Positions 25,534-34,323 of a DNA stretch of 64,000 bases are shown piece by piece. Both the position numbers and the translations under genes were made by a program. The number at the start of each line of letters is the position of its first letter. Position 1 is the first letter of the stretch. The DNA is from Ornithinimicrobium sp. F0845 (GTDB lineage: Bacteria; Actinomycetota; Actinomycetes; Actinomycetales; Dermatophilaceae): contig NZ_JALKAL010000006.1 in NCBI RefSeq assembly GCF_023015765.1, positions 124,001-188,000 on the forward strand, read 5' to 3'. The notes beneath the pieces were generated by a model, which worked only from the letters and a program-made list of their open reading frames with translations, was not told the origin of the DNA and searched no databases.

Positions 25534-25784
25534 CCGGTGCCCATCTCCTCGCGCACCGTGGCCAGGGCTGCCGCGGTGTCCTCGCGCGTGCCCGTCCGTG
25601 GGGCGGTCCGTGCGATCTCGTCGTACAGGGCGGCACGTCGCCTGGCGTCGGCGTGTGCGGCGAGGTCGCTGGCGATGAGCTCCTTCAGGTAGTCGGACAG
25701 GCTCATCCGCCGGCGGGCTGCCTCGGCTTTCGCAGCTGCGGCCATCTCCGCGTCCACCGACCGGATCTGCAGGTTCGTGGCCAT
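25530..25784 (-). CDS. Ribbon-helix-helix antitoxin (FitA/VapB-like)
   Basis: This 84-residue protein starts MATNLQIRSVDAEMAAAAKA and continues RRRMSLSDYLKELIASDLAA, the ribbon-helix-helix pattern of FitA/VapB-type antitoxins. The rest is helical and charged (DEIARTAPRTGTREDTAAAL) and would bind the PIN toxin. A start at ATG 25784 is supported by the fold; the frame extends eight codons further with no ribosome site. Just upstream, TGCATGC occurs twice within 20 bp (25803-25819), a plausible dimer-of-dimers operator (inference). Confidence 0.8.
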   Translation of the reverse strand: MATNLQIRSVDAEMAAAAKAEAARRRMSLSDYLKELIASDLAAHADARRRAALYDEIARTAPRTGTREDTAAALATVREEMGTG

Positions 25785-25855
25785 GAAACCATCATACGGC
25801 CACTGCATGCAGGTGCATGCGTGCTGTGGACTGGAGGCCCCTGCGGGTCGAGCAT

Positions 25856-25918
25856 GAACGAAACCACTACAAAATGCGTGGAGGGGTGAACGAAACCGCT
25901 ATGAAAAATGGGGGGGAT
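25856..25918 (+). repeat. 32-bp-period direct repeats, locus B (2 units)
   Basis: GAACGAAACCACTACAAAAT at 25856 and GAACGAAACCGCTATGAAAA at 25888 are exactly 32 bp apart. The pair fills the gap just upstream of hrpA and ends about two bases before its GTG start, so its G-rich end (GGGGGGG) could serve as hrpA's ribosome site. Confidence 0.9.
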
Positions 25919-25920
25919 TT

Positions 25921-28900
25921 GTGACGATGGCTGGCATGCCCGCCCAGCACGCCACCCCACCCCGGCGTGCCCGCGACCAGCGTCGCAGGCGGCCCCGGTC
26001 GCAGCCCGACCCGCAGCGGCGGGCCGAGCGGCTCGAGGCGCGGCGGGCGATGCTGCCGGCCAGTATCAACTACCCGCCGGAGCTCCCGGTCGTCGAGCGG
26101 CGCGAGGACATCGCCGCCGCGATCCGGGACCACCAGGTGGTGATCGTCGCCGGGGAGACCGGCTCGGGCAAGACCACCCAGCTGCCCAAGATCTGTCTCG
26201 AGCTCGGCCGCGGCATCGAGGGCACCATCGGGCACACCCAGCCGCGACGGATCGCCGCGCGCTCGGTGGCGGAGCGGATCAGCGAGGAGCTGGCCGTCGA
26301 GCTCGGCACGACGGTGGGCTACCAGGTGCGGTTCACCGACCGGTCGACCAAGGACACGCTGGTCAAGGTGATGACCGACGGAATCCTGCTCGCGGAGCTG
26401 CAGCGCGACCGCGACCTGCGCCGCTATGACACGCTCATCATCGACGAGGCCCACGAGCGCAGCCTCAACATCGACTTCATCCTCGGCTACCTCAAGCAGC
26501 TGCTGCCGCGCCGCCCGGACCTGAAGGTGATCATCACCTCGGCCACCATCGACGTGCAACGCTTCTCCGAGCACTTCGCCGACCGCGACGGCAAGCCTGC
26601 CCCGGTCGTGGAGGTCACCGGGCGCAGCTATCCGGTCGAGATCCGCTTCCGCCCGCTCACCCGTCCGGCACCACCGGCCAAGGACGGCACACCCCGCGAC
26701 GTCGAGATCGACCAGGTGACCGGTGTCTGCGAGGCGGTCGAGGAGCTGTGGACCGAGGACCCCGGCGGGGGACCGGCCGACATCCTCGTCTTCTGCTCCG
26801 GCGAGCGGGAGATCCGCGACGTCGCCGACGCCCTCGACGGGATGAACCTGCCGGCCACCGAGGTGCTCCCGCTCTACGGCCGGCTCTCCGCAGCCGAGCA
26901 GCACCGCGTCTTCAGTCGGCACTCCGGGCGCCGGATCGTGGTCTCCACCAACGTCGCCGAGACCTCGCTGACCGTGCCCGGCATCCGCTACGTCATCGAC
27001 ACCGGCACGGCCCGCATCTCCCGCTACTCCCAGCGCCTGAAGGTCCAGCGCCTGCCGATCGAGCCGATCAGCCAGGCCAGCGCCAACCAGCGCTCGGGCC
27101 GGTGTGGTCGCCTCGCCCCCGGCATCGCCGTCCGGCTCTACTCCCAGGAGGACTTCGAGGCCCGACCCGAGTTCACCGAGCCGGAGATCCTGCGGACCAA
27201 CCTGGCCTCCGTCATACTGCAGATGACCAGCCTCGGACTGGGTGAGATCGCCCGCTTCCCCTTCCTCGAGCCGCCCGACTCGCGGCAGATCGCCGACGGC
27301 GCCCGCCTGCTCGACGAGCTCCAGGCCATCGACCCCGACGCCCCGGTGCACGTCCCGCGGAAGCGACTGACGCCATACGGCCGGGCGATCGTCGCTCTCC
27401 CGGTGGACCCGCGGCTCGCGCGGATGGTGATCGAGGCCGAGCGCAACGGGGCCCTGCGCGAGGTGCAGGTGATCGTCGCCGCCCTGTCGATGCAGGACCC
27501 CCGCGAGCGGCCGGCCGACAAGCAGGCGCAGGCCGACCAGTCGCACGCCCGGTTCAAGGACGAGGAGTCCGACTTCGTCACGCTGCTCAACCTGTGGCGC
27601 TACCTGAAGAAGCAGCAGAAGGAGCTCTCCGGCAGCGCGTTCCGGCGGATGTGCAAGCGTGAGTACCTCCACTACCTGCGCGTTCGCGAGTGGCAGGACC
27701 TGCACACCCAGCTCAAGGCGGCGACCCGGTCCCTCGGGCTGCAGGCCAACAGCAACGACGCCAGCCCGGACCAGGTGCACCAGGCGCTGCTGGCCGGGCT
27801 GCTCTCGCACGTCGGCCTCTACGACCGGGACAAGCGGGAGTATGCCGGGGCGCGGGGGGCGCGCTTCGTCATCCAGCCCGGGTCGGTCCTGCACCGCAGG
27901 AACCCGGACTGGGTGATGACCGCCGAGCTCGTCGAGACCACGCGGCTGTGGGCGCGGGTCAACGCGCCGACCGACCCGGCGTGGGTGGAGCGGGCCGCCG
28001 CGCACCTGGTGAAACGCTCCTACTCCGAGCCGCGGTGGTCCCGGAGCCGGGCCTCGGCGGTGGCGACCGAGCGGGTCACGCTGTACGGCGTGCCGCTGGT
28101 CGCCGACCGGACGGTGGCCTACGGCCGGATCGACCCGGAGGTGGCGCGCGACCTGTTCATCCGGCACGGCCTGGTCGAGGGGGACTGGGACACCCGGCAC
28201 GACTTCTTCCACGCCAACCGGCGCCTGATCCGGGAGCTGGGAGAGCTGGAGGCGCGGGCGAGGCGCCGCGACATCCTGGTCGACGACGAGACGCTGGTGC
28301 AGTTCTATGACGCGCGTATCCCTGAGGAGGTCGTCTCCGGGGCGCACTTCGACACGTGGTGGAAGACGGCCCGGCGCGCCGACGCCCGGCTGCTGACCTT
28401 CACCGAGGACCTGCTGGTCAGCGACGACGCGTCGCTGGTGAGCGACCGGGACTACCCGGGCACGTGGCGCCAGGGTGAGCTGGAGTTCACCGTCACCTAC
28501 CAGTTCGAGCCGGGGTCCGGGTCGGACGGGGTGACCGTGCACCTGCCGATCGAGGTGCTCAACCGGGTGCGGCCCGACGGCTTCGACTGGCAGGTGCCGG
28601 GGCTCCGCGAGGAGCTGGCGACGGCTCTGGTCAGGTCGCTGCCCAAGGAGATCCGCCGCAACTTCGTGCCCGCCCCGGACCACGTGCGCCGGGCGCTCGC
28701 CGAGATCGGGGAGCCCCGGGACGAGGACGAGACCTTCGTCGAGGCGCTGGCCGAGGAGCTGACCGCCCGCCGCGTGGTGCCCGTGGCGCCCTCGGACTTC
28801 GACGTCGCACGGGTGCCGGACCACCTGCGGGTGACCTTCGCCGTGGAGCGGACGCACCCGCGCAAGGGACGGGGCCGGGCGCGGGTCGAGCTGCTGGGGG

Positions 28901-29865
28901 AGGGCAAGGACCTGGCCGCGCTCCAGGCCGAGCTGGCGCCCGCGGTCCGGACCACGATGGCCCGCGCGGCGGCGAGCATCGAACGGACCGGACTGACCTC
29001 GTGGACGGAGGCCATCGGCATACTGCCCGAGACCTTCGAGCAGCAGGTGGCGGGCAAGACGGTGGTGGGCTATCCGGCGCTGGTCGACACCGGTGCGGCG
29101 GTTGACGTGCGGGTGCTGGGGACGGCCTCCGAGCGGGACCGGGCGACGCGCGTCGGGGTGCGGCGGCTGCTGCTGCTCAACACGACACCGCCGTGGAAGC
29201 GGCTGCTCGCGCTGCTGACCAACCCGCAGAAGCTCTCGCTCGGGCACAACCCGCACGGGTCGGTGCCGTTGCTGCTCGAGGACGCGCTGGCGTGCGCGGT
29301 GGACTCGGTGGTCGCCGAGATGCCGGGCGCGCGGGTGCGCACCCCGGAGGAGTTCGATCGGGCTCTGGCGACGGTGAGGCAGCAGGCGGTGCCGCGGGTG
29401 CTGCAGATCGTGGAGAGTCTGGTGCCGATCCTGGACACGGCGCGCGAGGTGTCGCTGGGGCTGCAGCGGCTGACCGCACCGGCCGCTGCGGAGATGGCCG
29501 CTGACCTGCGGCGACAGCTCGACGCGCTGATCCGGCCCGGCTTCGTGGCGGACACGGGCTACCACCGGCTGCCGCACCTGCGGCGCTATCTGGCGGCGAT
29601 GGCCGAGCGGCTGGAGAAGGGCGCGCAGGACCTGGCCAAGGACCGCGACCGGATGGCCACGGTCCACACGGTCGAGGAGGAGCACGCGAAGTTCCTGGCC
29701 GGGCTGCCCCCGCACCGGCGCCTCGACCAGGACGTCGTGGACATCGGCTGGATGCTGCAGGAGCTGCGGGTCAGTCTGTTCGCCCAGCGGCTGGGGACAC
29801 CGCAGCCGGTATCTCCGAAGCGGATCTACGCGGCGATGGACCGGGCCGAAGACCCCCAAATTTAG
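25921..29865 (+). CDS. hrpA: ATP-dependent RNA helicase HrpA
   Basis: This 1314-residue DEAH-box helicase has an Arg-rich N-terminus, motif I GETGSGKTTQLPKI near residue 78, IIDEAHERSLN (DEAH), SATID, a helicase C domain ending NQRSGRCGR, the HA2 and OB regions, and the long C-terminal DUF3418-type domain (VARVPDHLRVTFAVER onward). Length and order match bacterial HrpA, an RNA/ribonucleoprotein remodeller. The GTG at 25921 or the ATG at 25927 are both possible; the repeat block immediately upstream provides the only G-rich ribosome site. Its last codons and TAG stop (29863-29865) lie inside repeat locus C, so the final Asp-Pro-Gln-Ile is repeat-derived. Confidence 0.95.
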   Translation: MTMAGMPAQHATPPRRARDQRRRRPRSQPDPQRRAERLEARRAMLPASINYPPELPVVERREDIAAAIRDHQVVIVAGETGSGKTTQLPKICLELGRGIEGTIGHTQPRRIAARSVAERISEELAVELGTTVGYQVRFTDRSTKDTLVKVMTDGILLAELQRDRDLRRYDTLIIDEAHERSLNIDFILGYLKQLLPRRPDLKVIITSATIDVQRFSEHFADRDGKPAPVVEVTGRSYPVEIRFRPLTRPAPPAKDGTPRDVEIDQVTGVCEAVEELWTEDPGGGPADILVFCSGEREIRDVADALDGMNLPATEVLPLYGRLSAAEQHRVFSRHSGRRIVVSTNVAETSLTVPGIRYVIDTGTARISRYSQRLKVQRLPIEPISQASANQRSGRCGRLAPGIAVRLYSQEDFEARPEFTEPEILRTNLASVILQMTSLGLGEIARFPFLEPPDSRQIADGARLLDELQAIDPDAPVHVPRKRLTPYGRAIVALPVDPRLARMVIEAERNGALREVQVIVAALSMQDPRERPADKQAQADQSHARFKDEESDFVTLLNLWRYLKKQQKELSGSAFRRMCKREYLHYLRVREWQDLHTQLKAATRSLGLQANSNDASPDQVHQALLAGLLSHVGLYDRDKREYAGARGARFVIQPGSVLHRRNPDWVMTAELVETTRLWARVNAPTDPAWVERAAAHLVKRSYSEPRWSRSRASAVATERVTLYGVPLVADRTVAYGRIDPEVARDLFIRHGLVEGDWDTRHDFFHANRRLIRELGELEARARRRDILVDDETLVQFYDARIPEEVVSGAHFDTWWKTARRADARLLTFTEDLLVSDDASLVSDRDYPGTWRQGELEFTVTYQFEPGSGSDGVTVHLPIEVLNRVRPDGFDWQVPGLREELATALVRSLPKEIRRNFVPAPDHVRRALAEIGEPRDEDETFVEALAEELTARRVVPVAPSDFDVARVPDHLRVTFAVERTHPRKGRGRARVELLGEGKDLAALQAELAPAVRTTMARAAASIERTGLTSWTEAIGILPETFEQQVAGKTVVGYPALVDTGAAVDVRVLGTASERDRATRVGVRRLLLLNTTPPWKRLLALLTNPQKLSLGHNPHGSVPLLLEDALACAVDSVVAEMPGARVRTPEEFDRALATVRQQAVPRVLQIVESLVPILDTAREVSLGLQRLTAPAAAEMAADLRRQLDALIRPGFVADTGYHRLPHLRRYLAAMAERLEKGAQDLAKDRDRMATVHTVEEEHAKFLAGLPPHRRLDQDVVDIGWMLQELRVSLFAQRLGTPQPVSPKRIYAAMDRAEDPQI

Positions 29866-29975
29866 GGGAGGTTCTGTACGCCTCTCCCGCATTCTTGGGG
29901 AGGTTTTGCACGTACCGAATTACCCCAAGAATGCGGGCTGGGCGTGCAGAGTCTCCCCAAGAATGGGTGGGCCTA
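29852..29975. repeat. 32-bp-period repeats, locus C, in both orientations
   Basis: Two minus-orientation units (AGGTT at 29869 and 29901) are followed by plus-orientation units (CCCCAAGAATG at 29923 and 29955), each pair exactly 32 bp apart. The head-to-head arrangement could fold into an imperfect hairpin. The block lies between convergent hrpA and the DsbA-like gene and supplies the stop codons of both (TAG at 29863-29865 and, on the minus strand, TAG at 29973-29975). Confidence 0.85.
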
Positions 29976-30761
29976 CAGACCGAGGGCAGCGGCCAGGCCC
30001 TCCGGGGTCTGCTCACCGGCGAAGCGTTCGCCGTCGATGAGCACCGTGGGCGTGCCGAACCGCCCCGACGGCCCGGCCAGGTCCGGGTCGGCCAGGGCGC
30101 GGTCGGTCGCGTCACGCACCCACCCGTCATACTCCCGGTCCAGGATGCAGGCGCGGGTGTCGGCGGAGCCGGCCCCGGCGTCGCTGACCGCCCCGGTGAG
30201 CACGTCGTCGTTCACGCTGCCCTGGGTGGCCGCCTGCTGCAGGTCGAAGAGGCTCTGCGTGACGTCGAGGAAGGCGCCCGGCTCGTGGGTGGCGACGCAG
30301 GCCGCCGCGTTGGCCGCGCGGCTGGAGAACTGCGTGCCCTGGCTGGCGTTGTCCATGAGCGCGACCGGGTGCACCTCCAGCGCGATGGCGCCGGCCTCGA
30401 CCTGCTCGGTCAGGAACGGCATGTTGGTCTGCTCGAAGGCCAGGCAGTGGGGGCACTGGAAGTCGACGTAGACGCCGACCCGGGGGAGATCCTCGGCCGC
30501 GTCCGCGGACCCTTCGGCGTCGACACCACCGTCCTGACCCACCAGGACGACGCCGTCGTCGGTCATGTTGCCCGGTGTCGCCGAGGCGCCCCCGCCCTGG
30601 TTGAGCGCGATCGCGGCGACGACCGCGACCACCGCCAGGACGGCGACGCCGATAAGGGAGCGGAAGACCACCTTCACGCGCTGGTCCTGGGCCGCCCGGG
30701 CCTGCTGCTCTGCTCGGACACGCTCGCGCGCCGACTGCTGCTGTTTCTTCTTCTGAGCCAT
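29973..30761 (-). CDS. Membrane-anchored DsbA-like thioredoxin-fold oxidoreductase
   Basis: This 262-residue protein has a basic Gln/Lys-rich N-terminus, one membrane anchor (about residues 33-55) and an extracytoplasmic thioredoxin domain. The active site is QCPHC (Cys103, Cys106) in VGVYVDFQCPHCLAFEQ, with the cis-Pro loop FGTPTVLIDG near the end. A second Cys pair (AACVAT and RACILD) may form a structural disulfide. It should oxidise thiols of exported proteins. The next gene upstream is a VKOR homologue, 29 bp away on the same strand, which re-oxidises DsbA with quinone. The ATG is at 30761. The stop lies in repeat locus C. Confidence 0.9.
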   Translation of the reverse strand: MAQKKKQQQSARERVRAEQQARAAQDQRVKVVFRSLIGVAVLAVVAVVAAIALNQGGGASATPGNMTDDGVVLVGQDGGVDAEGSADAAEDLPRVGVYVDFQCPHCLAFEQTNMPFLTEQVEAGAIALEVHPVALMDNASQGTQFSSRAANAAACVATHEPGAFLDVTQSLFDLQQAATQGSVNDDVLTGAVSDAGAGSADTRACILDREYDGWVRDATDRALADPDLAGPSGRFGTPTVLIDGERFAGEQTPEGLAAALGL

Positions 30762-30790
30762 GGGTCTTGAAGTCCTTCGGTTGAGAGAGG

Positions 30791-31396
30791 TCAGAGGTAG
30801 CGCAGGACGTCCAGCCGGAGCTGGGCGAGGACTGCGATGAGGAGGTAGCAGGCCAGGGTGAGCGGCACGATCCAGGTCAGCAGGTAGGCGCCGGCGCGCT
30901 GCGCACCGGCGCCGAGCACCCCGGCCGCCGCGTTGCGCAGCGTGACCGTCAGGAAGAGCGGGATCATCACCGCCCACACGACCATGCACCAGGGGCACAG
31001 CGTGCCCAGGACGTAGATGCTCTGGCCGACCAGCCAGAGGACGAACGCCAGCCCCGCCGTGACGCCCGCCTGGAAAGCGAGCCAGAACCAGCGGGCGAAG
31101 GTGGCCCCCGCGAGGAGGGCCACCCCCACCGCGACGGGCGCCACGAACCCGGCCAGACCGAGCAGCGGGTTGGGGAACCCGAAGACCTCGCCCTGGTCGG
31201 AGGTCAGGTTGGCTCCGCACTGCACGACGATGCTGAAGTCGCAGCCCAGCGCCGCCTCCGGGTCGTCGAGGGTGACGAACTTGGCGAGCACCAGCTCGAA
31301 CGAGGCCCAGAGGCCGACCAGTCCGGCCGCCACCAGGAAGGGGGCGAGCAGCCGTCGGTCGCCGGACCGTGTCTGCACGCCGTCTTCGCCGGTCAC
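30791..31396 (-). CDS. Vitamin K epoxide reductase (VKOR) family protein
   Basis: This protein of about 200 residues has four to five membrane segments. Conserved features are the loop pair CDFSIVVQC, the FGFPNPLLGLAGF stretch and the quinone-site CPWC in LGTLCPWCMVVWAV. VKOR takes electrons from DsbA-like proteins and passes them to quinone, replacing DsbB in actinobacteria. It directly precedes the DsbA-like gene. The start is uncertain: GTG at 31396 is the first after the CopC stop, and GTG 31378 is an alternative; neither has a strong ribosome site. Confidence 0.88.
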   Translation of the reverse strand: MTGEDGVQTRSGDRRLLAPFLVAAGLVGLWASFELVLAKFVTLDDPEAALGCDFSIVVQCGANLTSDQGEVFGFPNPLLGLAGFVAPVAVGVALLAGATFARWFWLAFQAGVTAGLAFVLWLVGQSIYVLGTLCPWCMVVWAVMIPLFLTVTLRNAAAGVLGAGAQRAGAYLLTWIVPLTLACYLLIAVLAQLRLDVLRYL

Positions 31397-31415
31397 CGGG
31401 TGCGGTGGGTGCGAA

Positions 31416-32117
31416 TCACTGGTCGCCGCCCTGCTCAGGGGCGCCGCGACGCAGGACCCGCACCACGACATACGCCAGGGCAGCGAGGACCACGCCGATC
31501 ACGACCGGCAGCCACGGGAATCCACCGGAGGACTCGTCGGCCTCGTCGTCGGCGACCTCCGCCGCCGCCGAGTTCGCCGTCGTGGGTGCCGGATCGGTCT
31601 CGGCCGGTTCCGTCGCGGGCTCGGTGGTCTGCTCCGCGGTCTCCTGGGCGGCGGTCGTCGGTGCCGGCTCGGTGGTGGTCGGCTCCGCGGGCTCCGGCTC
31701 GGGAGCGTCGACGGTGAACGGGATCACGCCGGAGATGGGGTGGCCGTCCGAGGAGGTGACGCGCCAGGTGACCTCGTAGGAGCCGTTCGGCAGACCCTCC
31801 TGGACGGGGACGGTGACGTCCACGCCGTCGACGGTGGGCTCACCCGCCTCCCAGGATGCGCCGTCGCTGTCGGTGACGACCACGGCGGCGCCCATGTCGA
31901 GCACCTCGCCGGAGAAGGTCAGCCGCACCTGCGTCGGTGGCTCGTCCAGGGTCTCGCCGTCGGTGGGACTGCTGTCAGTGAGCGTGTCGTGGGCGGATGC
32001 CGCTGAACCGGTGCCGAGCAGCACGGCGCCCGCGAGCAGGGCAGCCAGGGCACCGAGGATGAGGTGGGGGATGGATGGAACGGGACGCGTCACAGCGCGC
32101 CGGGAACGGGTGTGCAT
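31416..32117 (-). CDS. CopC-domain copper-binding exported protein
   Basis: This 233-residue protein has a signal peptide cleaved at ASA-HDTL, leaving His as the N-terminal residue, the copper-binding position of CopC proteins. The beta-barrel domain follows (SSPTDGETLDEPPTQVRLTFSG, VTWRVTSSDGHPISGVIPFTV; the internal SSDGHPISG matches the family). A Thr/Glu/Pro-rich linker of about 55 residues and a C-terminal membrane helix (WLPVVIGVVLAALAYVVV) tether it. It should bind copper outside the membrane. Upstream is a His-rich membrane protein gene and downstream the VKOR gene, so a link between copper handling and disulfide formation is conceivable (inference). Confidence 0.9.
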   Translation of the reverse strand: MHTRSRRAVTRPVPSIPHLILGALAALLAGAVLLGTGSAASAHDTLTDSSPTDGETLDEPPTQVRLTFSGEVLDMGAAVVVTDSDGASWEAGEPTVDGVDVTVPVQEGLPNGSYEVTWRVTSSDGHPISGVIPFTVDAPEPEPAEPTTTEPAPTTAAQETAEQTTEPATEPAETDPAPTTANSAAAEVADDEADESSGGFPWLPVVIGVVLAALAYVVVRVLRRGAPEQGGDQ

Positions 32118-32230
32118 GGGTTGTCCTCTGGGCAGGCTCCGCCCGGTGGAGGCAACGGGTCGTCACCTCGGGTGCGGAGACGTCGAAAGGCGCCGACGGT
32201 CCCGGCACCAAGAGGCACCCGGCCGCGACG

Positions 32231-32836
32231 CTAGGGAGTCGGAACTGCCAGAGGGCTCGGTGGTCCGCGGCGCACGAGGGAGGTGTGCACCGCCAGGGAG
32301 GTGGTGGGCACCCAGGCCTGCTCGTCGACGAGCCGGGCCGAGGGTGTCGTGGGACGCGCGGGCAGGGGAGTGACCGGGTGCAGGAAGCGCCACGTCAGGC
32401 GTCGCACCGTGGCCCTCAGGCGCGCCACGATCAGCTCGCCATGACGCAGGGTGGCCGCAGTCAGCAGTGCCGCTCCCACGTGGGCCAGGCCCATCCACAG
32501 CGAGGAGGTCCCGTCGCCGGTGGACCCAGGAGCGTGGTGTGCATGCGCCGCACCGCCCAGGTCGGGAGCACCCAGCATGAACAGGTTGTGGAAGAGGACC
32601 TGGCTCGCACCGACCGACAACAGCAACCGCAGCGACGGCAGGGTCATCCTGGCGAGGAGGATGCACACGCCGAGGGCGAGCAGCAGCGGCACGATCAGCC
32701 CAGGGAGTGCCGGTGGCGCACCGCCGGCCATGAGGTGGAAGAGCAGGGCGGTCGCCGTGGCGACCACCGCCGCCGCACCGCCTCGGACCAGTGCGCGCCG
32801 CTGGGCTGCTGCCCAGGGGTTGTGCGCCGTGTCCAT
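32231..32836 (-). CDS. Multi-spanning membrane protein, possibly copper-associated
   Basis: This 201-residue protein has about four membrane segments and a short His-rich loop (GGAAHAHHAPG) between segments three and four. The C-terminal tail of about 60 residues is Arg/Pro-rich and soluble. I do not recognise the family. It lies 113 bp upstream of copC on the same strand; CopC is often found beside CopD-like membrane proteins, and the His-rich loop would suit a metal role, but CopD motifs are not seen. The ATG at 32836 is chosen over the GTG two codons earlier. Confidence 0.65.
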   Translation of the reverse strand: MDTAHNPWAAAQRRALVRGGAAAVVATATALLFHLMAGGAPPALPGLIVPLLLALGVCILLARMTLPSLRLLLSVGASQVLFHNLFMLGAPDLGGAAHAHHAPGSTGDGTSSLWMGLAHVGAALLTAATLRHGELIVARLRATVRRLTWRFLHPVTPLPARPTTPSARLVDEQAWVPTTSLAVHTSLVRRGPPSPLAVPTP

Positions 32837-33009
32837 GCCCACATGCTACGTATGACGCACCGCGGCCTGGTCTCCGACCCCGCCCCGGGCGGTGGGCGGG
32901 TCGTTGTCCCTGCGGAAGGCCCTGGGGGAACGATGAATTCGGCGGGTCGGCCCGGTCACCACGTTGCACAGGCCGCTGATCGGCGGCGGCCGCGACAGAG
33001 GAGATCACC

Positions 33010-33795
33010 ATGACCACCGCACTCGGCAGCATCATGCTCGGCACCACCGACGTGGACCGGTTGCACCGGTGGTACGCGACGGTGCTCCCGCCGGACAGCG
33101 ATGACCTCCAGGGGGACTACCGGATCCTGGGGTACGGCGGGTTCTACCTCTTTCTCGACGGTCGCGACGACGTGCAGACGGCACACCCCGACCCCGCCCG
33201 GACCCTGCTGAACTTCGACGTCGACGACGCCCGCGCCGTGGCCGCCCGGATCGAGGCCGCCGGGTCGTCCTGGGTGGCGCCGCTGGAGGACCGAGACGGG
33301 AGCCTGTTCGCGACGGCGCAGGACCCGGACGGCAACTACGTCCAGGTGATCCAGCTCAGCCCGGAGCACATCTCCGACATGCAGGCCAACCAGACCGGCA
33401 CCCGGCCACCGGTTGGCATGGTCGTGGGCGAGGCATTCAGCGGCTTCTCCGTCGACGACCTCACCGCTGCCCGGACCTTCTACGCCGACACCCTCGGTCT
33501 GCGGGTCGGCTCCGGTCCGGAGGCGATGCCGCTGCTCTTCCTGGACGCCGGTGGTCGCAAGATCCTGGTCTACGAGAAGGGGGAGGCGCACGTCCCCGCC
33601 ACCTACACCGTGCTGAACCTGCCGGTTCTGGATGTCGAGGCGGCCGTGCGGGACCTCGGCGGCCGAGGCGTGGAGTTCCTGCGCTACGCGGGCATGCAGC
33701 AGGACGAGCTCGGCATCCACCGCGGCGGTGGCCCGCTGATCGCCTGGTTCAACGATCCGGCCGGCAACGTGATGTCGGTGATCGCGCGGGACTGA
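33010..33795 (+). CDS. VOC family protein, two glyoxalase-like domains
   Basis: This 261-residue protein is a duplication of the betaalphabeta-betabetabeta vicinal-oxygen-chelate fold, with domain 1 at residues 1-120 (LGSIMLGTTDVDRLHRWYATVL, ATAQDPDGNYVQVIQL) and domain 2 at 135-258 (GEAFSGFSVDDLTAARTFYADTLGL, WFNDPAGNVMSVI). The metal-ligand pattern is incomplete in domain 1, as in many actinobacterial members. Substrate unknown; antibiotic-binding or glyoxalase-type roles occur in the family. The ATG follows AGGAGATCACC. It stands alone on this strand, 37 bp before the GNAT gene. Confidence 0.88.
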   Translation: MTTALGSIMLGTTDVDRLHRWYATVLPPDSDDLQGDYRILGYGGFYLFLDGRDDVQTAHPDPARTLLNFDVDDARAVAARIEAAGSSWVAPLEDRDGSLFATAQDPDGNYVQVIQLSPEHISDMQANQTGTRPPVGMVVGEAFSGFSVDDLTAARTFYADTLGLRVGSGPEAMPLLFLDAGGRKILVYEKGEAHVPATYTVLNLPVLDVEAAVRDLGGRGVEFLRYAGMQQDELGIHRGGGPLIAWFNDPAGNVMSVIARD

Positions 33796-33831
33796 GCCTG
33801 AGGGGGAGGGTGAGTGGTTAGCCTGCGGAGG

Positions 33832-34323
33832 ATGACCGATCCGCGCACCAGGGCCCTCACCCCGGCCGACGAGGACCTGCTGAGGGTTGCGACGCTGGGC
33901 AACCTCAACTGGGCCGAGGAGCGCTTCACGATGCGTGACGTGACGGATCGCCGCGAGTTCGCCCACTACACGCGCCTGCTCCCCGAGCGTGGAGACCTCG
34001 GGCTGGTGGCCGAGCAGGACGACGCGGTGATCGGGGTGGCGTGGGCGCTGTTCCTGCCGGAGGAGGACGCGGGCTATGGCTTCGTCGACGCTGACACACC
34101 GGAGCTGAGCCTGTGGGTCCACGCCCGGGCGAGGCGGCAGGGCCTGGGCCGACTCCTGCTGCAGCTCCTGAAGGACGAGGCCCGGACCCGAGGGATCCGC
34201 AGCCTGAGCCTGTCGGTGGAGGCGGGGAACCCCGCCAGGCGTCTCTACGACGCGGAGGGCTTCCGTGCCGTCACGGGACGTGAGCGGGACGGCGTGATGG
34301 TCTGGACGGACGGACGGCGCTAG
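33832..34323 (+). CDS. GNAT family N-acetyltransferase
   Basis: This 163-residue acetyltransferase has a recognisable acetyl-CoA loop with R-x-x-G-x-G-R (RRQGLGRLL), a strand LSLWVHARARRQGLG, and the C-terminal SLSVEAGNPARRLYDAEGFRAV. The substrate cannot be predicted. The ATG at 33832 follows GCGGAGG. The stop overlaps the convergent anti-sigma-like gene's stop within one CTAG, the same arrangement as the first two genes of the window. Confidence 0.88.
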   Translation: MTDPRTRALTPADEDLLRVATLGNLNWAEERFTMRDVTDRREFAHYTRLLPERGDLGLVAEQDDAVIGVAWALFLPEEDAGYGFVDADTPELSLWVHARARRQGLGRLLLQLLKDEARTRGIRSLSLSVEAGNPARRLYDAEGFRAVTGRERDGVMVWTDGRR

